Source: JACIWG01 sp049969935 (GTDB taxonomy: Archaea; Thermoproteota; Nitrososphaeria; JACIWG01). Taken from it: a DNA stretch of 64,000 bases. Shown in pieces: positions 16,411 through 24,626 of the stretch (positions are counted from its first letter, which is position 1; every line of letters starts with the position of its first letter). Location of the stretch: NCBI GenBank assembly GCA_049969935.1, contig JBMFNX010000001.1, positions 1-64,000 on the forward strand, written 5' to 3'. The position numbers and the translations under genes were made by a program. A model generated the notes under the pieces. It searched no databases, was not told the DNA's origin, and saw only the letters and a program-made list of their open reading frames with translations.

Positions 16411-17262
16411 CTAGCTTGGTATATTTTGAGAGATTAGGTTAATAAAGTTTATTATGGAGAGGGCGATGAATACTGCTTCTTCAGTTCTAATGGTAGCGGT
16501 ACCCTGTGAAGGTACAAAATTTATGACAAAGTCTCCTACATCTTCAGGCCTTAAGTTTTCTTCCTTTAACATGTCATAAACACCTCTTTTTGGTGAACCA
16601 AATATTAAAGTAACATTTGAAGAGGATTTTATAGCGGACTTTATTTCCTCGAAATGGTCATTAATTGGATAGCCTAGCCTGGAAGTAATTATTTTTAGAC
16701 CACTAAAACCGCTTTTTAAAACCTTACCTAAAGAGCCAACCCTTAGGACCTTGTAACCCCAATATTCTTTAACTTCTTCACTTTTTGCTCTACGACAGGT
16801 TGGATAGGGGTGAGTTTGCTCAATAATGCATGTTATGCGTTCACCGTCATATGCAGAACCAATAAATTTTATTGGTGAATCAAGCCCTATATCAGCCCAT
16901 AGAGAACCTCCTTTCCTAAAAATCACACCTTCTCTCACATCCCCTACCTTAAGTTCTTTTAAGGGGATCCACGATTTATGATGAGGAGTTCTTAATGGAG
17001 GCAAAAGGCCTGCTTCCTTCAAACCTTGATGTATTGGGAAAAGCTTTTTCCTTAAATATTGGGGAGCTTCAATGTATTCGAGAATCAATTTCATTAACTT
17101 AAAATCGTCTTCATATTTACCCGCTTCATCGGTGTAAATGTAGATTCTTTCAACTTTAAAAATTGCACAGGCTCTTGCGATCATACCAAGTTTTATAGTT
17201 TTATCTCTCAAACTTGTGTCTTCACATAATAATGAATCTGGAATAAATATTGAATAATGCAT
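16411..17262 (-). CDS. SPOUT-class RNA methyltransferase (DUF171/COG2106 family)
   Basis: A protein of about 283 residues from the ATG at 17262 (MHYSIFIPDSLLCEDTSLRD). The N-terminal half (IARACAIFKVERIYIYTDEA) and C-terminal half (NVTLIFGSPKRGVYDMLKEE, VGDFVINFVPSQGTATIRTE) form a SPOUT knot split by an inserted OB-like domain (LKVGDVREGVIFRKGGSLWA). This is the family of putative RNA m3U methyltransferases next to uL3 in many archaea, suggesting an rRNA target. The enzyme class is confident; the exact substrate is inference. Confidence 0.85.
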   Translation of the reverse strand: MHYSIFIPDSLLCEDTSLRDKTIKLGMIARACAIFKVERIYIYTDEAGKYEDDFKLMKLILEYIEAPQYLRKKLFPIHQGLKEAGLLPPLRTPHHKSWIPLKELKVGDVREGVIFRKGGSLWADIGLDSPIKFIGSAYDGERITCIIEQTHPYPTCRRAKSEEVKEYWGYKVLRVGSLGKVLKSGFSGLKIITSRLGYPINDHFEEIKSAIKSSSNVTLIFGSPKRGVYDMLKEENLRPEDVGDFVINFVPSQGTATIRTEEAVFIALSIINFINLISQNIPS

Positions 17263-17329
17263 TAAACATATATATGCCAATCGCCAATAGATAAATATTT
17301 TATAATGTTAGCATAGCCGGTGATGATGT

Positions 17330-17692
17330 ATGGAGGAAGACATTGAACTAAAACTGCTTAAAGCAAAGAAGATGGCAGAATTGGCTAAAAAATTACAAGA
17401 AAAGAGTAAGGAGAAGACTGCGAGGGAAATTGTTCTTGAACATTTGGTTGATAGAGGAGATGAGGTTCTAATTAAGGCAGAGGAACTTTATCCAAGGGAA
17501 ATGAAAATTATTGAGGAAAAATTAGCGGAATTGATAAAGGCTGAAGAAATTAAGTTTATAACGGGTGGGCAGCTGCTTAGTCTTCTAAAGACTTTAGGGC
17601 TAAACGTTCCTATTGAAACAAGGATAACATTTTATGAAAATGGAAAGTTTATGTCGTTTCAAGAAAAAATAAAAAGGTCAATAGAAGAATAA
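17330..17692 (+). CDS. Probable PDCD5/TFAR19-like nucleic-acid-binding protein
   Basis: A 120-residue helical protein, rich in Glu and Lys, with no membrane segment. The layout (long charged N-terminal helix, LVDRGDEVLIKAEELYPREM, a second helix KIIEEKLAELIKAEEIKFIT, then GGQLLSLLKTLGLNVPIETR) resembles crenarchaeal PDCD5-related DNA-binding proteins, in which a short linker precedes a final LGL-x-V segment. The assignment rests on remembered pattern and is tentative. It is transcribed away from the SPOUT gene and convergent with the aminotransferase at 17716. Confidence 0.5.
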   Translation: MEEDIELKLLKAKKMAELAKKLQEKSKEKTAREIVLEHLVDRGDEVLIKAEELYPREMKIIEEKLAELIKAEEIKFITGGQLLSLLKTLGLNVPIETRITFYENGKFMSFQEKIKRSIEE

Positions 17693-17715
17693 GAGTATTG
17701 GTGGCAATTAACAAT

Positions 17716-19002
17716 TTATTTTATTGATTTAACAAAATTTTCAGTCACCGTTATTAGATTGTCTATATCTTCCCTTGTATGAGGATATGAAATGAAAAAG
17801 TGTACTTTGCCAGGTGCCATAGCCAAAATCTTATTCGATACCAGATGATAGAAATATTTTATCTCTCTTTCCTTGTGCACTTTAGAAAGTAATGTTTGTA
17901 AATCATCATTTTTAGCCTTTTCTTTTAGGAAATGTATTTTTACCATGGAACCCGATCCAGTAACATATCCTTCAATACCAATTCTTTCTAGAATATCTTG
18001 AAGGCCAGTTTTAAGTCTCTCACCTAAGCTGTTCATGCTATTATAAACATCTTTCTTCTTGTATTCTTGCATTGCCGCATAGCCTGCTCTCATTACTAGG
18101 GGGTTGCCGCTGTATGTCCCCCCTTGTGCAACATTTTCTGATCTTTTAGGATGTTTGGTGTGGTCCATTAGTTCCATTATGTCTCTTCTTCCCCCTACTG
18201 CACCTACTGGAAATTCTCCACCACCTATTGCTTTTCCAAATGTTGTTAGGTCTGGCTTTATGCCTAGAACTTCTTGGCCTCCTCCCGGAGCAAGCCTAAA
18301 GCCTGTTATAACTTCGTCAGCAATGAGTAGTGTGCCTGTCTGGTCACATACTTCTCTTAGTCCTTTTATAAACTCTTTTTCAGCTGGAACACATGCTGCA
18401 CCCTGTACTGGTTCAAAGAAGACGCATGCAAGCTCCTCTTTTTTTATTATTTTGGAGCAAGTGTCTAGGTCATTGAATGGCAGTATTACCGTGTTCTTTG
18501 TTGCTAGAGGGTCGATTCCAGCTGATTCTGGTTCATCCCATGGCCAGTTTACTGCAACATAAAGTGGTTCTAGAACACCGTGAAAGTGTCCAGCAAACTT
18601 TCCAACCTTCATCCTTTTAGTGTAGGCTCTTGCAAGCCTTATAGCGTGCATGTTTGCCTCTGTACCACTGTTGTTGAATCTTATCATTTCCACGCTTGGG
18701 ACAAGCTTACAAACTTCTTCGGCAAGCTTAACCTCCCACTCATTACATACACCAAAATGGAATCCAAGGCCAAGCTGCTCTTTTACCGCGTCAACAACAC
18801 ATTTTGGCATATGACCTAAAACTAAGGCACCATGACCCATCCAGTAGTCCACGTACTCGTTTCCTTCAACGTCAACAAGCCTACAACCGTAAGCCTTTCT
18901 AGCATAGAATGGATATGGTTCAAAAAACCTAAATGGTCTAGTTACACCGGCGGGAATAACTTTAACAGCTCTCTCATATAACTCCCTATTTGATGCAAGC
19001 AT
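17716..19002 (-). CDS. Class III PLP aminotransferase, glutamate-1-semialdehyde aminomutase-like
   Basis: A 428-residue PLP enzyme of the GSAM/HemL branch. FNNSGTEANMHAIRLARAYT binds the cofactor phosphate, FEPVQGAACVPAEKEF and LLIADEVITGFRLAPGG carry the PLP-ring Asp, and TTFGKAIGGGEFPVGAVGG contains the Schiff-base Lys. It differs from standard HemL in the segment after SGTEAN (KVGKFAGHFHGVLEPLYVAV instead of the usual YHGH-S-D block), so it may be a paralogue with another amino-acid substrate. The gene is somewhat GC-richer than its neighbours, hinting at transfer. tRNA-Glu lies 95 nt upstream on the same strand. Confidence 0.75.
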   Translation of the reverse strand: MLASNRELYERAVKVIPAGVTRPFRFFEPYPFYARKAYGCRLVDVEGNEYVDYWMGHGALVLGHMPKCVVDAVKEQLGLGFHFGVCNEWEVKLAEEVCKLVPSVEMIRFNNSGTEANMHAIRLARAYTKRMKVGKFAGHFHGVLEPLYVAVNWPWDEPESAGIDPLATKNTVILPFNDLDTCSKIIKKEELACVFFEPVQGAACVPAEKEFIKGLREVCDQTGTLLIADEVITGFRLAPGGGQEVLGIKPDLTTFGKAIGGGEFPVGAVGGRRDIMELMDHTKHPKRSENVAQGGTYSGNPLVMRAGYAAMQEYKKKDVYNSMNSLGERLKTGLQDILERIGIEGYVTGSGSMVKIHFLKEKAKNDDLQTLLSKVHKEREIKYFYHLVSNKILAMAPGKVHFFISYPHTREDIDNLITVTENFVKSIK

Positions 19003-19097
19003 GCCAGCTCTTGTTAAGGATTAAATTTCAGCCTACATAAAGTTTTAACATTAACTAATAATTGAACAATATTTTCTATTACATTTTCAAAAGTAAA

Positions 19098-19173
19098 TGC
19101 TCCGGCCGGGATTTGAACCCGGGATCTACGGCTCGAAAGGCCGACATGCTTGACCGGACTACACCACCGGAGC
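19098..19173 (-). tRNA. tRNA-Glu (TTC anticodon)
   Basis: Reverse-complement folds as a tRNA: acceptor GCTCCGG/CCGGAGC with discriminator A, T arm CCGGG-TTCAAAT-CCCGG, and anticodon loop CTTTCGA giving anticodon TTC (Glu). The top base pair of the anticodon stem appears as a T-T mismatch; the other four pairs are intact. CCA is not encoded. No intron. Confidence 0.92.
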
Positions 19174-19248
19174 GCATTTACAGTGGATTTTTATCAAGTT
19201 TATTAATGTTTTTGTCTTTAAAGGGAGAAATTTTTTACAATAGCTAAT

Positions 19249-19365
19249 TTAGGAGGAAAGTTTAAGTTCTACTACTGCTAATAGAATTATGGCAAAAGCT
19301 AGAACTATTATAGCAGAAGTTATTGATGAAAGAAGCATGGTGTTCAGACCAGATATATCGACCAT
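19249..19365 (-). CDS. Possible 38-residue single-span membrane protein
   Basis: A short frame from ATG at 19365 encodes MVDISGLNTMLLSSITSAII followed by a continuous hydrophobic stretch and the tail VVELKLSS. A TATA-like TTTAAATA lies about 35 nt upstream, and the flanking DNA has no competing frame. It is not recognised; size and topology resemble small membrane subunits or regulators. It could also be fortuitous. Confidence 0.42.
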   Translation of the reverse strand: MVDISGLNTMLLSSITSAIIVLAFAIILLAVVELKLSS

Positions 19366-19400
19366 CTTCTTTCAATAGCATACTTTTTTAGAGATGGTAT

Positions 19401-20315
19401 TTAAACATTTATTTCATAGTATGATCTAAAAATGTGGAAGGAATCAAAGCAATAATTTTTTAAATTCTTGAACATATTCGATAATCCTTTAAAATCTAAT
19501 TCTGAATTTAACTTTTTAAAAATTATACTTGAATCTTCGTATATAATGAAAGATTTACTCTTTTTTAAGTCTATAGGAAATTCATAATTTAGTAGAAGAT
19601 CCTCTAATAGGCTGAGAAGAATATGGGATGAGGTTTCAGCTTTAAACATTAAGTTGCAACCAGGTTTTATAATTGGAATAGAATCTTTTTCAACAGGAAA
19701 ATTGAATAAACATTCAATTTTCTTAGGCTTGAACATTTTGCACAAATGGATTAGAACCGTTAGTTCGTCCTCAAGAATATAGTATTTGTTGGCTTTCCTA
19801 TTTGCAAGCCAAAGATTTTTTTGAGATTCAAATCTGCTCCTAAGAAAAATTTTTAGATGATCGTTGAGCCAGTTTAAAATGAAATAATTGTTTTCAAATC
19901 GTTGACCAATAGGCTTAGGAATTTCATACTTTCTAAATATTCTTTTGTAATTTAGGACGTTTTTTAAAAAATCGGTTATATAAGATTCTATTGGAAAAGT
20001 AGATAATAGTTTCCCGTCACTATAAAGTTTCACATGATTCCTAGTATTTTTAAGATATAAAGTTGCAGAATAGGGTGGTAAATTATTTCCTTTATCGGTT
20101 AACCAGTTAAAGGCAATAGTATCCTTTATTCTAATTCCTGGCTTAGGAAAAAGTGTTGAAAGATGAAAACCATTATCTAACAATTCTTTAACTATGTCGT
20201 GAAATTGACTTTTTGAAAGAAATGGTAGTGCATAGGAGATTATTTCCGAACTTTTGTGACCTGGTTTTCTTATCGAATAAAGTTTAAAATATTTCTTCAT
20301 AAGCATTTTGTCCAT
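19401..20315 (-). CDS. Protein of unknown function (304 residues)
   Basis: Not recognised. Lys, Phe, Tyr and Ile rich, with no clear membrane segment or signal peptide. The N-terminal part (RKPGHKSSEIISYALPFLSK, then QFHDIVKELLDNGFHLSTLF) could be a small helical, winged-helix-like unit; the middle is beta-rich (ATLYLKNTRNHVKLYSDGKL); the C-terminal third has alternating charged and hydrophobic helices. It starts 6 nt after the stop of the HTH gene at 20322, so the two form an operon. The low-GC codon use matches the region. It may be a lineage-specific regulator or effector partner of that HTH protein; nothing in the sequence names a function. Confidence 0.7.
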   Translation of the reverse strand: MDKMLMKKYFKLYSIRKPGHKSSEIISYALPFLSKSQFHDIVKELLDNGFHLSTLFPKPGIRIKDTIAFNWLTDKGNNLPPYSATLYLKNTRNHVKLYSDGKLLSTFPIESYITDFLKNVLNYKRIFRKYEIPKPIGQRFENNYFILNWLNDHLKIFLRSRFESQKNLWLANRKANKYYILEDELTVLIHLCKMFKPKKIECLFNFPVEKDSIPIIKPGCNLMFKAETSSHILLSLLEDLLLNYEFPIDLKKSKSFIIYEDSSIIFKKLNSELDFKGLSNMFKNLKNYCFDSFHIFRSYYEINV

Positions 20316-20321
20316 TATATG

Positions 20322-20651
20322 TCATGGTCTATGATTTTCCATATTTTTCTTAGAAAGCTCTTTGCAAAGGGAACATAAGTAGATGACATTTTTATCCTTT
20401 AAGCCATGAATTAATTCCTCGGCATATGATCTTGCGTAATAATCAACTAGTTTAAGGTCAATGAAGGAATTCAATTTCTTATTTATTCCTCTTTTTTCAC
20501 CTAAATATAGGCTTACAGTAGCCTGTGAAATTGAAAGAAGGTTTGCTACCTCATTTTGAGTTAAACCGTATTCATCTATAAGAATCTTTGCAACCTTAGA
20601 CCTGAAAAGGGGAATAATATATTTAGCTGTAACTTCACATTGATGATACAT
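20322..20651 (-). CDS. HTH transcriptional regulator, XRE-like (COG2522-type N-domain)
   Basis: A 109-residue protein. Residues about 25-60 (ILIDEYGLTQNEVANLLSIS then QATVSLYLGEKRG) form a helix-turn-helix of the Cro/XRE class. The N-terminus MYHQCEVTAKYIIPLFRSKV resembles the COG2522 archaeal regulators that are often fused to ThiN; here no ThiN domain follows. A CSLC pair near residue 92 could bind metal or sense redox. First gene of a two-gene operon with the 304-residue unknown; divergent thioredoxin lies 90 nt upstream. Confidence 0.75.
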   Translation of the reverse strand: MYHQCEVTAKYIIPLFRSKVAKILIDEYGLTQNEVANLLSISQATVSLYLGEKRGINKKLNSFIDLKLVDYYARSYAEELIHGLKDKNVIYLCSLCKELSKKNMENHRP

Positions 20652-20742
20652 ATCGGGGACAAAATGTTCTTAAGTAAAATATAAACATTATTTTAAAAAC
20701 AAAAATCTTAATATGTTAATAATAAGAGAATGGAAGGGGGTC

Positions 20743-21153
20743 ATGGAAGATAAGGAAATTGAAAAAATATTGAGTAGAAAGTATTTGGATATGATTAAAA
20801 GAAGTTCTAAAGAGGAAAAGAGTGAGAAGAAAGTGTTATACTATTTAGATTCAACCAATTTTGATAAATTTTTAAACGAAAACATCAATGTTATTGTCGA
20901 CTTTTTTGCTGATTGGTGCGGCCCATGTAAAATTATGGCACCAATATTTGAGCAAGTTGCTAGAGAATATTCACCATCCATCATGTTTGCAAAATTAAAT
21001 GTTGATCAAAGCCCTGACATCGCTGAAAGATTCTTTATTATGGGAGTGCCTACAATCATTTATTTTAAATCAGGTAAGGCTGTTGAAAAAATTGTAGGTG
21101 CAGTTAATAAAAGTATTTTGAAACAAAAGATAAAAGAGGTCTATGGACTATAA
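20743..21153 (+). CDS. trxA: Thioredoxin
   Basis: A protein of about 136 residues from the ATG at 20743 (preceded by aaggggg; the frame opens ten codons earlier). The thioredoxin fold covers the C-terminal 105 residues with active site ADWCGPCKIMAP and the cis-Pro loop MGVPTIIYF. The extra N-terminal ~30 residues (charged helix, MEDKEIEKILSRKYLDMIKR) occur in several archaeal thioredoxins. It provides disulfide reduction in the cytoplasm. It is divergent from the HTH operon. Confidence 0.93.
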   Translation: MEDKEIEKILSRKYLDMIKRSSKEEKSEKKVLYYLDSTNFDKFLNENINVIVDFFADWCGPCKIMAPIFEQVAREYSPSIMFAKLNVDQSPDIAERFFIMGVPTIIYFKSGKAVEKIVGAVNKSILKQKIKEVYGL

Positions 21154-21156
21154 AAG

Positions 21157-22329
21157 TTAACTTTTAAGCGTCTCTAGGCCTAAAACTGTAAGAACATCCT
21201 CTAAGAAACTTGGATTAATATGATGCTTTGAACATTCCTTTACAAGAGAAATAAATAACTCAACAGCCTTAGAAGTACACATGCCATTGAACAAATGTCT
21301 GAAAAATTGTTTTTTCATTTCTATCAAGTAATCGGGAGGGTTAGAGGGGGATAAACTTAGGTTATATATTCTATATTTTATATCCTTAATAATATCCTCG
21401 AAAACTTCAAGCTGGTCTATAGAAAATTCTGTAGGTTCATCCCAGGGATAAGATAAGAAATAAATTCTAATCGTTTCTGGAGAAAACCTTTTTAATATCT
21501 CGTTAACGTAAACGATATTTCCAAGAGACTTGGACATTTTCTTCCCACTTATTGTTAGAATACATGTATGTACCCAATATGGTACATAAGGTTTAATGCC
21601 CTCGATTGCAGCACCTAAAGTTTCAATAAAATCATGATGAGGACATACAAGTTCAATAGCACCCCCATGAATATCGTGTGGGCCTTTAAACATTTCATGA
21701 GCTATTACTACATCTTGTAAATGCCATCCAGGACGACCTAATCCCCATGGAGAATCCCAATTTGGTTCCGAATTACATTTGAACCAAAGAAGGAAATCTA
21801 TTGGAGCCCTTTTTCCAATATAGGAATCGAATCTCAAATCGTATAAAGTTGATTTATCAAAGCCTGAAACAGGTCCTCTGTCATATATTTTGTTAAATTC
21901 AAAAAAGATATTGCCATTAACGTTATAGGCTAGACCTTGGGATAGTAATTTTTTAATTTGTAAAATATATTCTTTTATATAATTTGATGATCTAGGAAAG
22001 AAATTTGGCGTATTTATATTCAATTTTTCTAATATACTAATAGTATTTTTGGAAATCTTGTCTGCGAGTACATTAAATGGGCAACCCTCTTCATTTGCTT
22101 TCTCAAAAACATTTTCGTCGATGTCTGTGAAATTTAAACAAAATTTTACATTATAGTTTAAGTTCCTTAGAAAACGAACCAGAACATCAAAGAAGAAGAA
22201 GGTTTTCAGATGCCCAAGATGTAGTTCATCATAAACTGTAGGACCACAAACTTGTATGTTAAAAGTTATTTTAGAACGAGGTATAATTTCTGTTAATTTG
22301 CGATAGTTAGTTGTATATAGATACATCAT
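21157..22329 (-). CDS. cysS: Cysteinyl-tRNA synthetase, short divergent form
   Basis: A 390-residue class I synthetase with ELHLGHLKT (35-43) as the HIGH motif and KMSKS at 264-268. CGPTVYD (28-34) keeps the first zinc Cys, but the position of the second zinc Cys in PGWHIEC reads PGWHLQD (Asp206), and the FPHHENE motif reads CPHHDFI (229-235). The protein ends just after the DALR-like helices, about 70 residues short of typical CysRS, so the C-terminal anticodon-binding extension is missing. It is most likely the organism's CysRS, though a non-canonical ligase (as MshC is in actinobacteria) cannot be excluded. It starts convergent to thioredoxin (4 nt between stops). Confidence 0.8.
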   Translation of the reverse strand: MMYLYTTNYRKLTEIIPRSKITFNIQVCGPTVYDELHLGHLKTFFFFDVLVRFLRNLNYNVKFCLNFTDIDENVFEKANEEGCPFNVLADKISKNTISILEKLNINTPNFFPRSSNYIKEYILQIKKLLSQGLAYNVNGNIFFEFNKIYDRGPVSGFDKSTLYDLRFDSYIGKRAPIDFLLWFKCNSEPNWDSPWGLGRPGWHLQDVVIAHEMFKGPHDIHGGAIELVCPHHDFIETLGAAIEGIKPYVPYWVHTCILTISGKKMSKSLGNIVYVNEILKRFSPETIRIYFLSYPWDEPTEFSIDQLEVFEDIIKDIKYRIYNLSLSPSNPPDYLIEMKKQFFRHLFNGMCTSKAVELFISLVKECSKHHINPSFLEDVLTVLGLETLKS

Positions 22330-22399
22330 TAAACTAAAAAAATAATTAATATTTAAAGTATATGTGCATTGTATGTCAAAAAAATGTTATGACAACTAT

Positions 22400-22669
22400 A
22401 TGCCTTTGAAGAAGAGTGTAAATATAAATGAGATTATGGATTATGTTGTCTTATTAGGAAATGATGAGGGATTGAAGATTGAAGTTGAAGATTTAGGAGG
22501 AAAGAAGTTTAAAATTTATGTTAATAAGACGGGGTTAGAGTACGTAATAAGTATAGTCTATGATAACAATAAAGAGGAAAACTTTATTTTTTCAAACGTT
22601 AACGAAATTTGTGAAAATTTATTTAAATTAATAGAGAAAAAGAGGGTTTTAGAGGCTATTTTATATTAA
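22400..22669 (+). CDS. Small protein of unknown function
   Basis: The frame is open from a GTG at 22364, but a TATA-like atttaaag at 22351-22358 would place transcription start near 22380, favouring the ATG at 22400 (89 residues). The product is acidic, with helix-strand alternation: LLGNDEGLKIEVEDLGGKKF then YVISIVYDNNKEENFIF and a C-terminal helix. No family recognised. It is divergent from cysS and convergent with pfk. Confidence 0.6.
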   Translation: MPLKKSVNINEIMDYVVLLGNDEGLKIEVEDLGGKKFKIYVNKTGLEYVISIVYDNNKEENFIFSNVNEICENLFKLIEKKRVLEAILY

Positions 22670-22684
22670 ATTCCAATTCCCCGC

Positions 22685-23713
22685 TTAATAAGAGAGAGCT
22701 TTAAGTGCATAATGAGTTTCTTTATCAAGAGACTTCATTTTTGACACTGCTTCATCTAAACTTACATGCGTTATACTAGTACCTTTTAAGGCAACCATGA
22801 AACCGAATTTACCCTCTTTTACAAGTTCTACGGCTGCTAAACCGAATCTACTTGAAAGAACTCTATCAAAGGCTGTAGGGATGCCGCCTCTTATTGTGTG
22901 GCCAAGAATGACGGCTCTAACTTCATAACCTGTTCTTTTCTCAATTTCTTCTGCAAGAAATTGGCCAATTCCACCAAGTTTTATGTGACCAAACTCATCA
23001 ACTTTACCTTCTTTAACAAAAGTGGAAGACACATTTTTTAGTATTGCACCTTCAGCCACCACTATGAGAGTAGCCTTTTCACCCTTTTCATACCTTTTTT
23101 TAACAAAATCTATAACTTCTTCTAAGTCAAATGGTTCTTCAGGCACTAGTGTTAGATGAGCGCCTGAGGCTATTCCCGCATAGGCGGCAACCCAACCTGC
23201 ATGACGACCCATAACTTCAGCTACCATAACCCTATCGTGTGATTCTCCGGTTGTCATCAAATTATCTAAAGCATGCATTGCTTCGTTAACAGCGGAGTCA
23301 AAACCGAAAGTATAGTCTGTAGCAGAAATGTCGTTGTCCATTGTCTTCGGAACGCCGACAACCTTCAAACCCATTTTGAACAATTTTGCAGCAACACTCA
23401 AGGTATCATCTCCACCGACAGCTATTATTGCATCCAATCCAAGCTTTTTTACATTATCAAGAATTTTTTCAGGACCACCTGTATGCTTAAATGGGTTAGT
23501 CCTTGAAGTTTTTAAAATTGTACCTCCGAGTCTATGAATATTCGCTATATCTTTAAAAGAAAGTTTTGTAACATCAAGGTCCATTAGGCCACGCCATCCA
23601 TATCTTATACCTAAAACTTCCCATCCATACTCTTCAGCTCGTTTAGTTACTGCTCTTATTACTGCATTTAAGCCTGCACAGTCGCCTCCGCCAGTTAATA
23701 TTCCTATTTTCAT
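22685..23713 (-). CDS. pfp: Phosphofructokinase, PPi-type signature
   Basis: A 342-residue PfkA-superfamily enzyme that phosphorylates fructose 6-phosphate. GILTGGGDCAGLNAVIR starts the fold; VGGDDT at 99-104 and VPKTMDND at 121-128 follow. ATP-dependent enzymes have GGDGS/GGDGT and PGT-x-DND at these places; Asp in GGDDT and Lys in PKT are the established marks of PPi-dependent, reversible enzymes such as that of Thermoproteus tenax. The Asp of TMDND is the catalytic base. It lies 14 nt downstream of aldolase, forming an operon for the upper part of glycolysis/gluconeogenesis. Confidence 0.9.
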   Translation of the reverse strand: MKIGILTGGGDCAGLNAVIRAVTKRAEEYGWEVLGIRYGWRGLMDLDVTKLSFKDIANIHRLGGTILKTSRTNPFKHTGGPEKILDNVKKLGLDAIIAVGGDDTLSVAAKLFKMGLKVVGVPKTMDNDISATDYTFGFDSAVNEAMHALDNLMTTGESHDRVMVAEVMGRHAGWVAAYAGIASGAHLTLVPEEPFDLEEVIDFVKKRYEKGEKATLIVVAEGAILKNVSSTFVKEGKVDEFGHIKLGGIGQFLAEEIEKRTGYEVRAVILGHTIRGGIPTAFDRVLSSRFGLAAVELVKEGKFGFMVALKGTSITHVSLDEAVSKMKSLDKETHYALKALSY

Positions 23714-23727
23714 TTTACCCGTTCACT

Positions 23728-24504
23728 CTATTCTTTCAATATATGCACTGCCTCATCTAAACTTTTACCTTCAATAACTAGAGCGCGTAAGGCCTTCGCC
23801 ATCTTTAGGGGCTCTTCATGCTGCCAAACGTTTCGGCCCACTGCCAAACCGACTCCGCCTGCATCTATTACACCCTTTACTTGCTGTAAAAATGATTCTT
23901 CTGTCGGAGCTTTTGGACCGCCTGACATTAGGACCTTAGCTTTTCCTGCAGACTTCACAGCCCAGCTGAATGTGTTTGGGTCTCCGGTGTATTTGATTTT
24001 TACTGCGTCAGCACCGAGTTCTAGGCCTATTCTTGCAGCATATGCGACCATTTCTTTACTAGTATCATCTTTTACAGCTTCACCTCTAGGATAGACCCAT
24101 GCAATTACTGCAAGACCATATTTTCTAGCCTCCTCCTGTATTCTTCCAAACTCTTGGAACATTATGTTTTCGTGTATGCTTCCAGGATATATTGTGTAGC
24201 CTACAGCCTTAGCGCCCAAGCTTACAGCATATTCTACACTACAGTTCTGTCTTGAGACTGGATCACCTTTCACAATGTTTGTCTTCCCATTAAGCTTTAG
24301 AATTAGTGGAACTTTGCCATTATAATATTTTTCGGCTAAGCCTTTTTGAAGAGCGATGCCATTAAATTTTCCTTTCTCAGCAATTTCCATAACAAATGCT
24401 GGATCAACACTTTTTTCATTAAAGTCTGTTGGGCCATGCTCAATACCATGATCGTATGCAAGGATTATGGATCGTCCATTTTCAAGGAAAATGTCAAAAC
24501 CCAT
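23728..24504 (-). CDS. fba: Archaeal class I fructose-bisphosphate aldolase (DhnA/FbaB type)
   Basis: A 258-residue TIM-barrel aldolase. ILAYDHGIEHGPTDFNEKSV opens the barrel; DAVKIKYTGDPNTFSWAVK carries the Schiff-base Lys in VKIKYTG; VLMSGGPKAPTEESFLQQ and GGVGLAVGRNVWQHEEPL bind phosphate. It cleaves fructose 1,6-bisphosphate, the product of the adjacent PPi-PFK. No separate FBP phosphatase domain is present. The start ATG at 24504 heads the fba-pfp operon. Confidence 0.93.
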   Translation of the reverse strand: MGFDIFLENGRSIILAYDHGIEHGPTDFNEKSVDPAFVMEIAEKGKFNGIALQKGLAEKYYNGKVPLILKLNGKTNIVKGDPVSRQNCSVEYAVSLGAKAVGYTIYPGSIHENIMFQEFGRIQEEARKYGLAVIAWVYPRGEAVKDDTSKEMVAYAARIGLELGADAVKIKYTGDPNTFSWAVKSAGKAKVLMSGGPKAPTEESFLQQVKGVIDAGGVGLAVGRNVWQHEEPLKMAKALRALVIEGKSLDEAVHILKE

Positions 24505-24626
24505 ACTTATTCCCCTAATGAAGGGAGAAAGCCAATATATTAATTTTTACTCTATACTTCTTTCGAGATAATTTAAAAGATTCTAAAAAATGATTTTGTT
24601 ACCTTTAATATTTAACGTCAATATTA

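Noticed and set aside
17716..19173. Functional link between the GSAM-like gene and tRNA-Glu through tetrapyrrole synthesis from Glu-tRNA
   Set aside because: No hemA or other tetrapyrrole gene is present and the enzyme departs from HemL in its substrate loop; adjacency alone is weak evidence.
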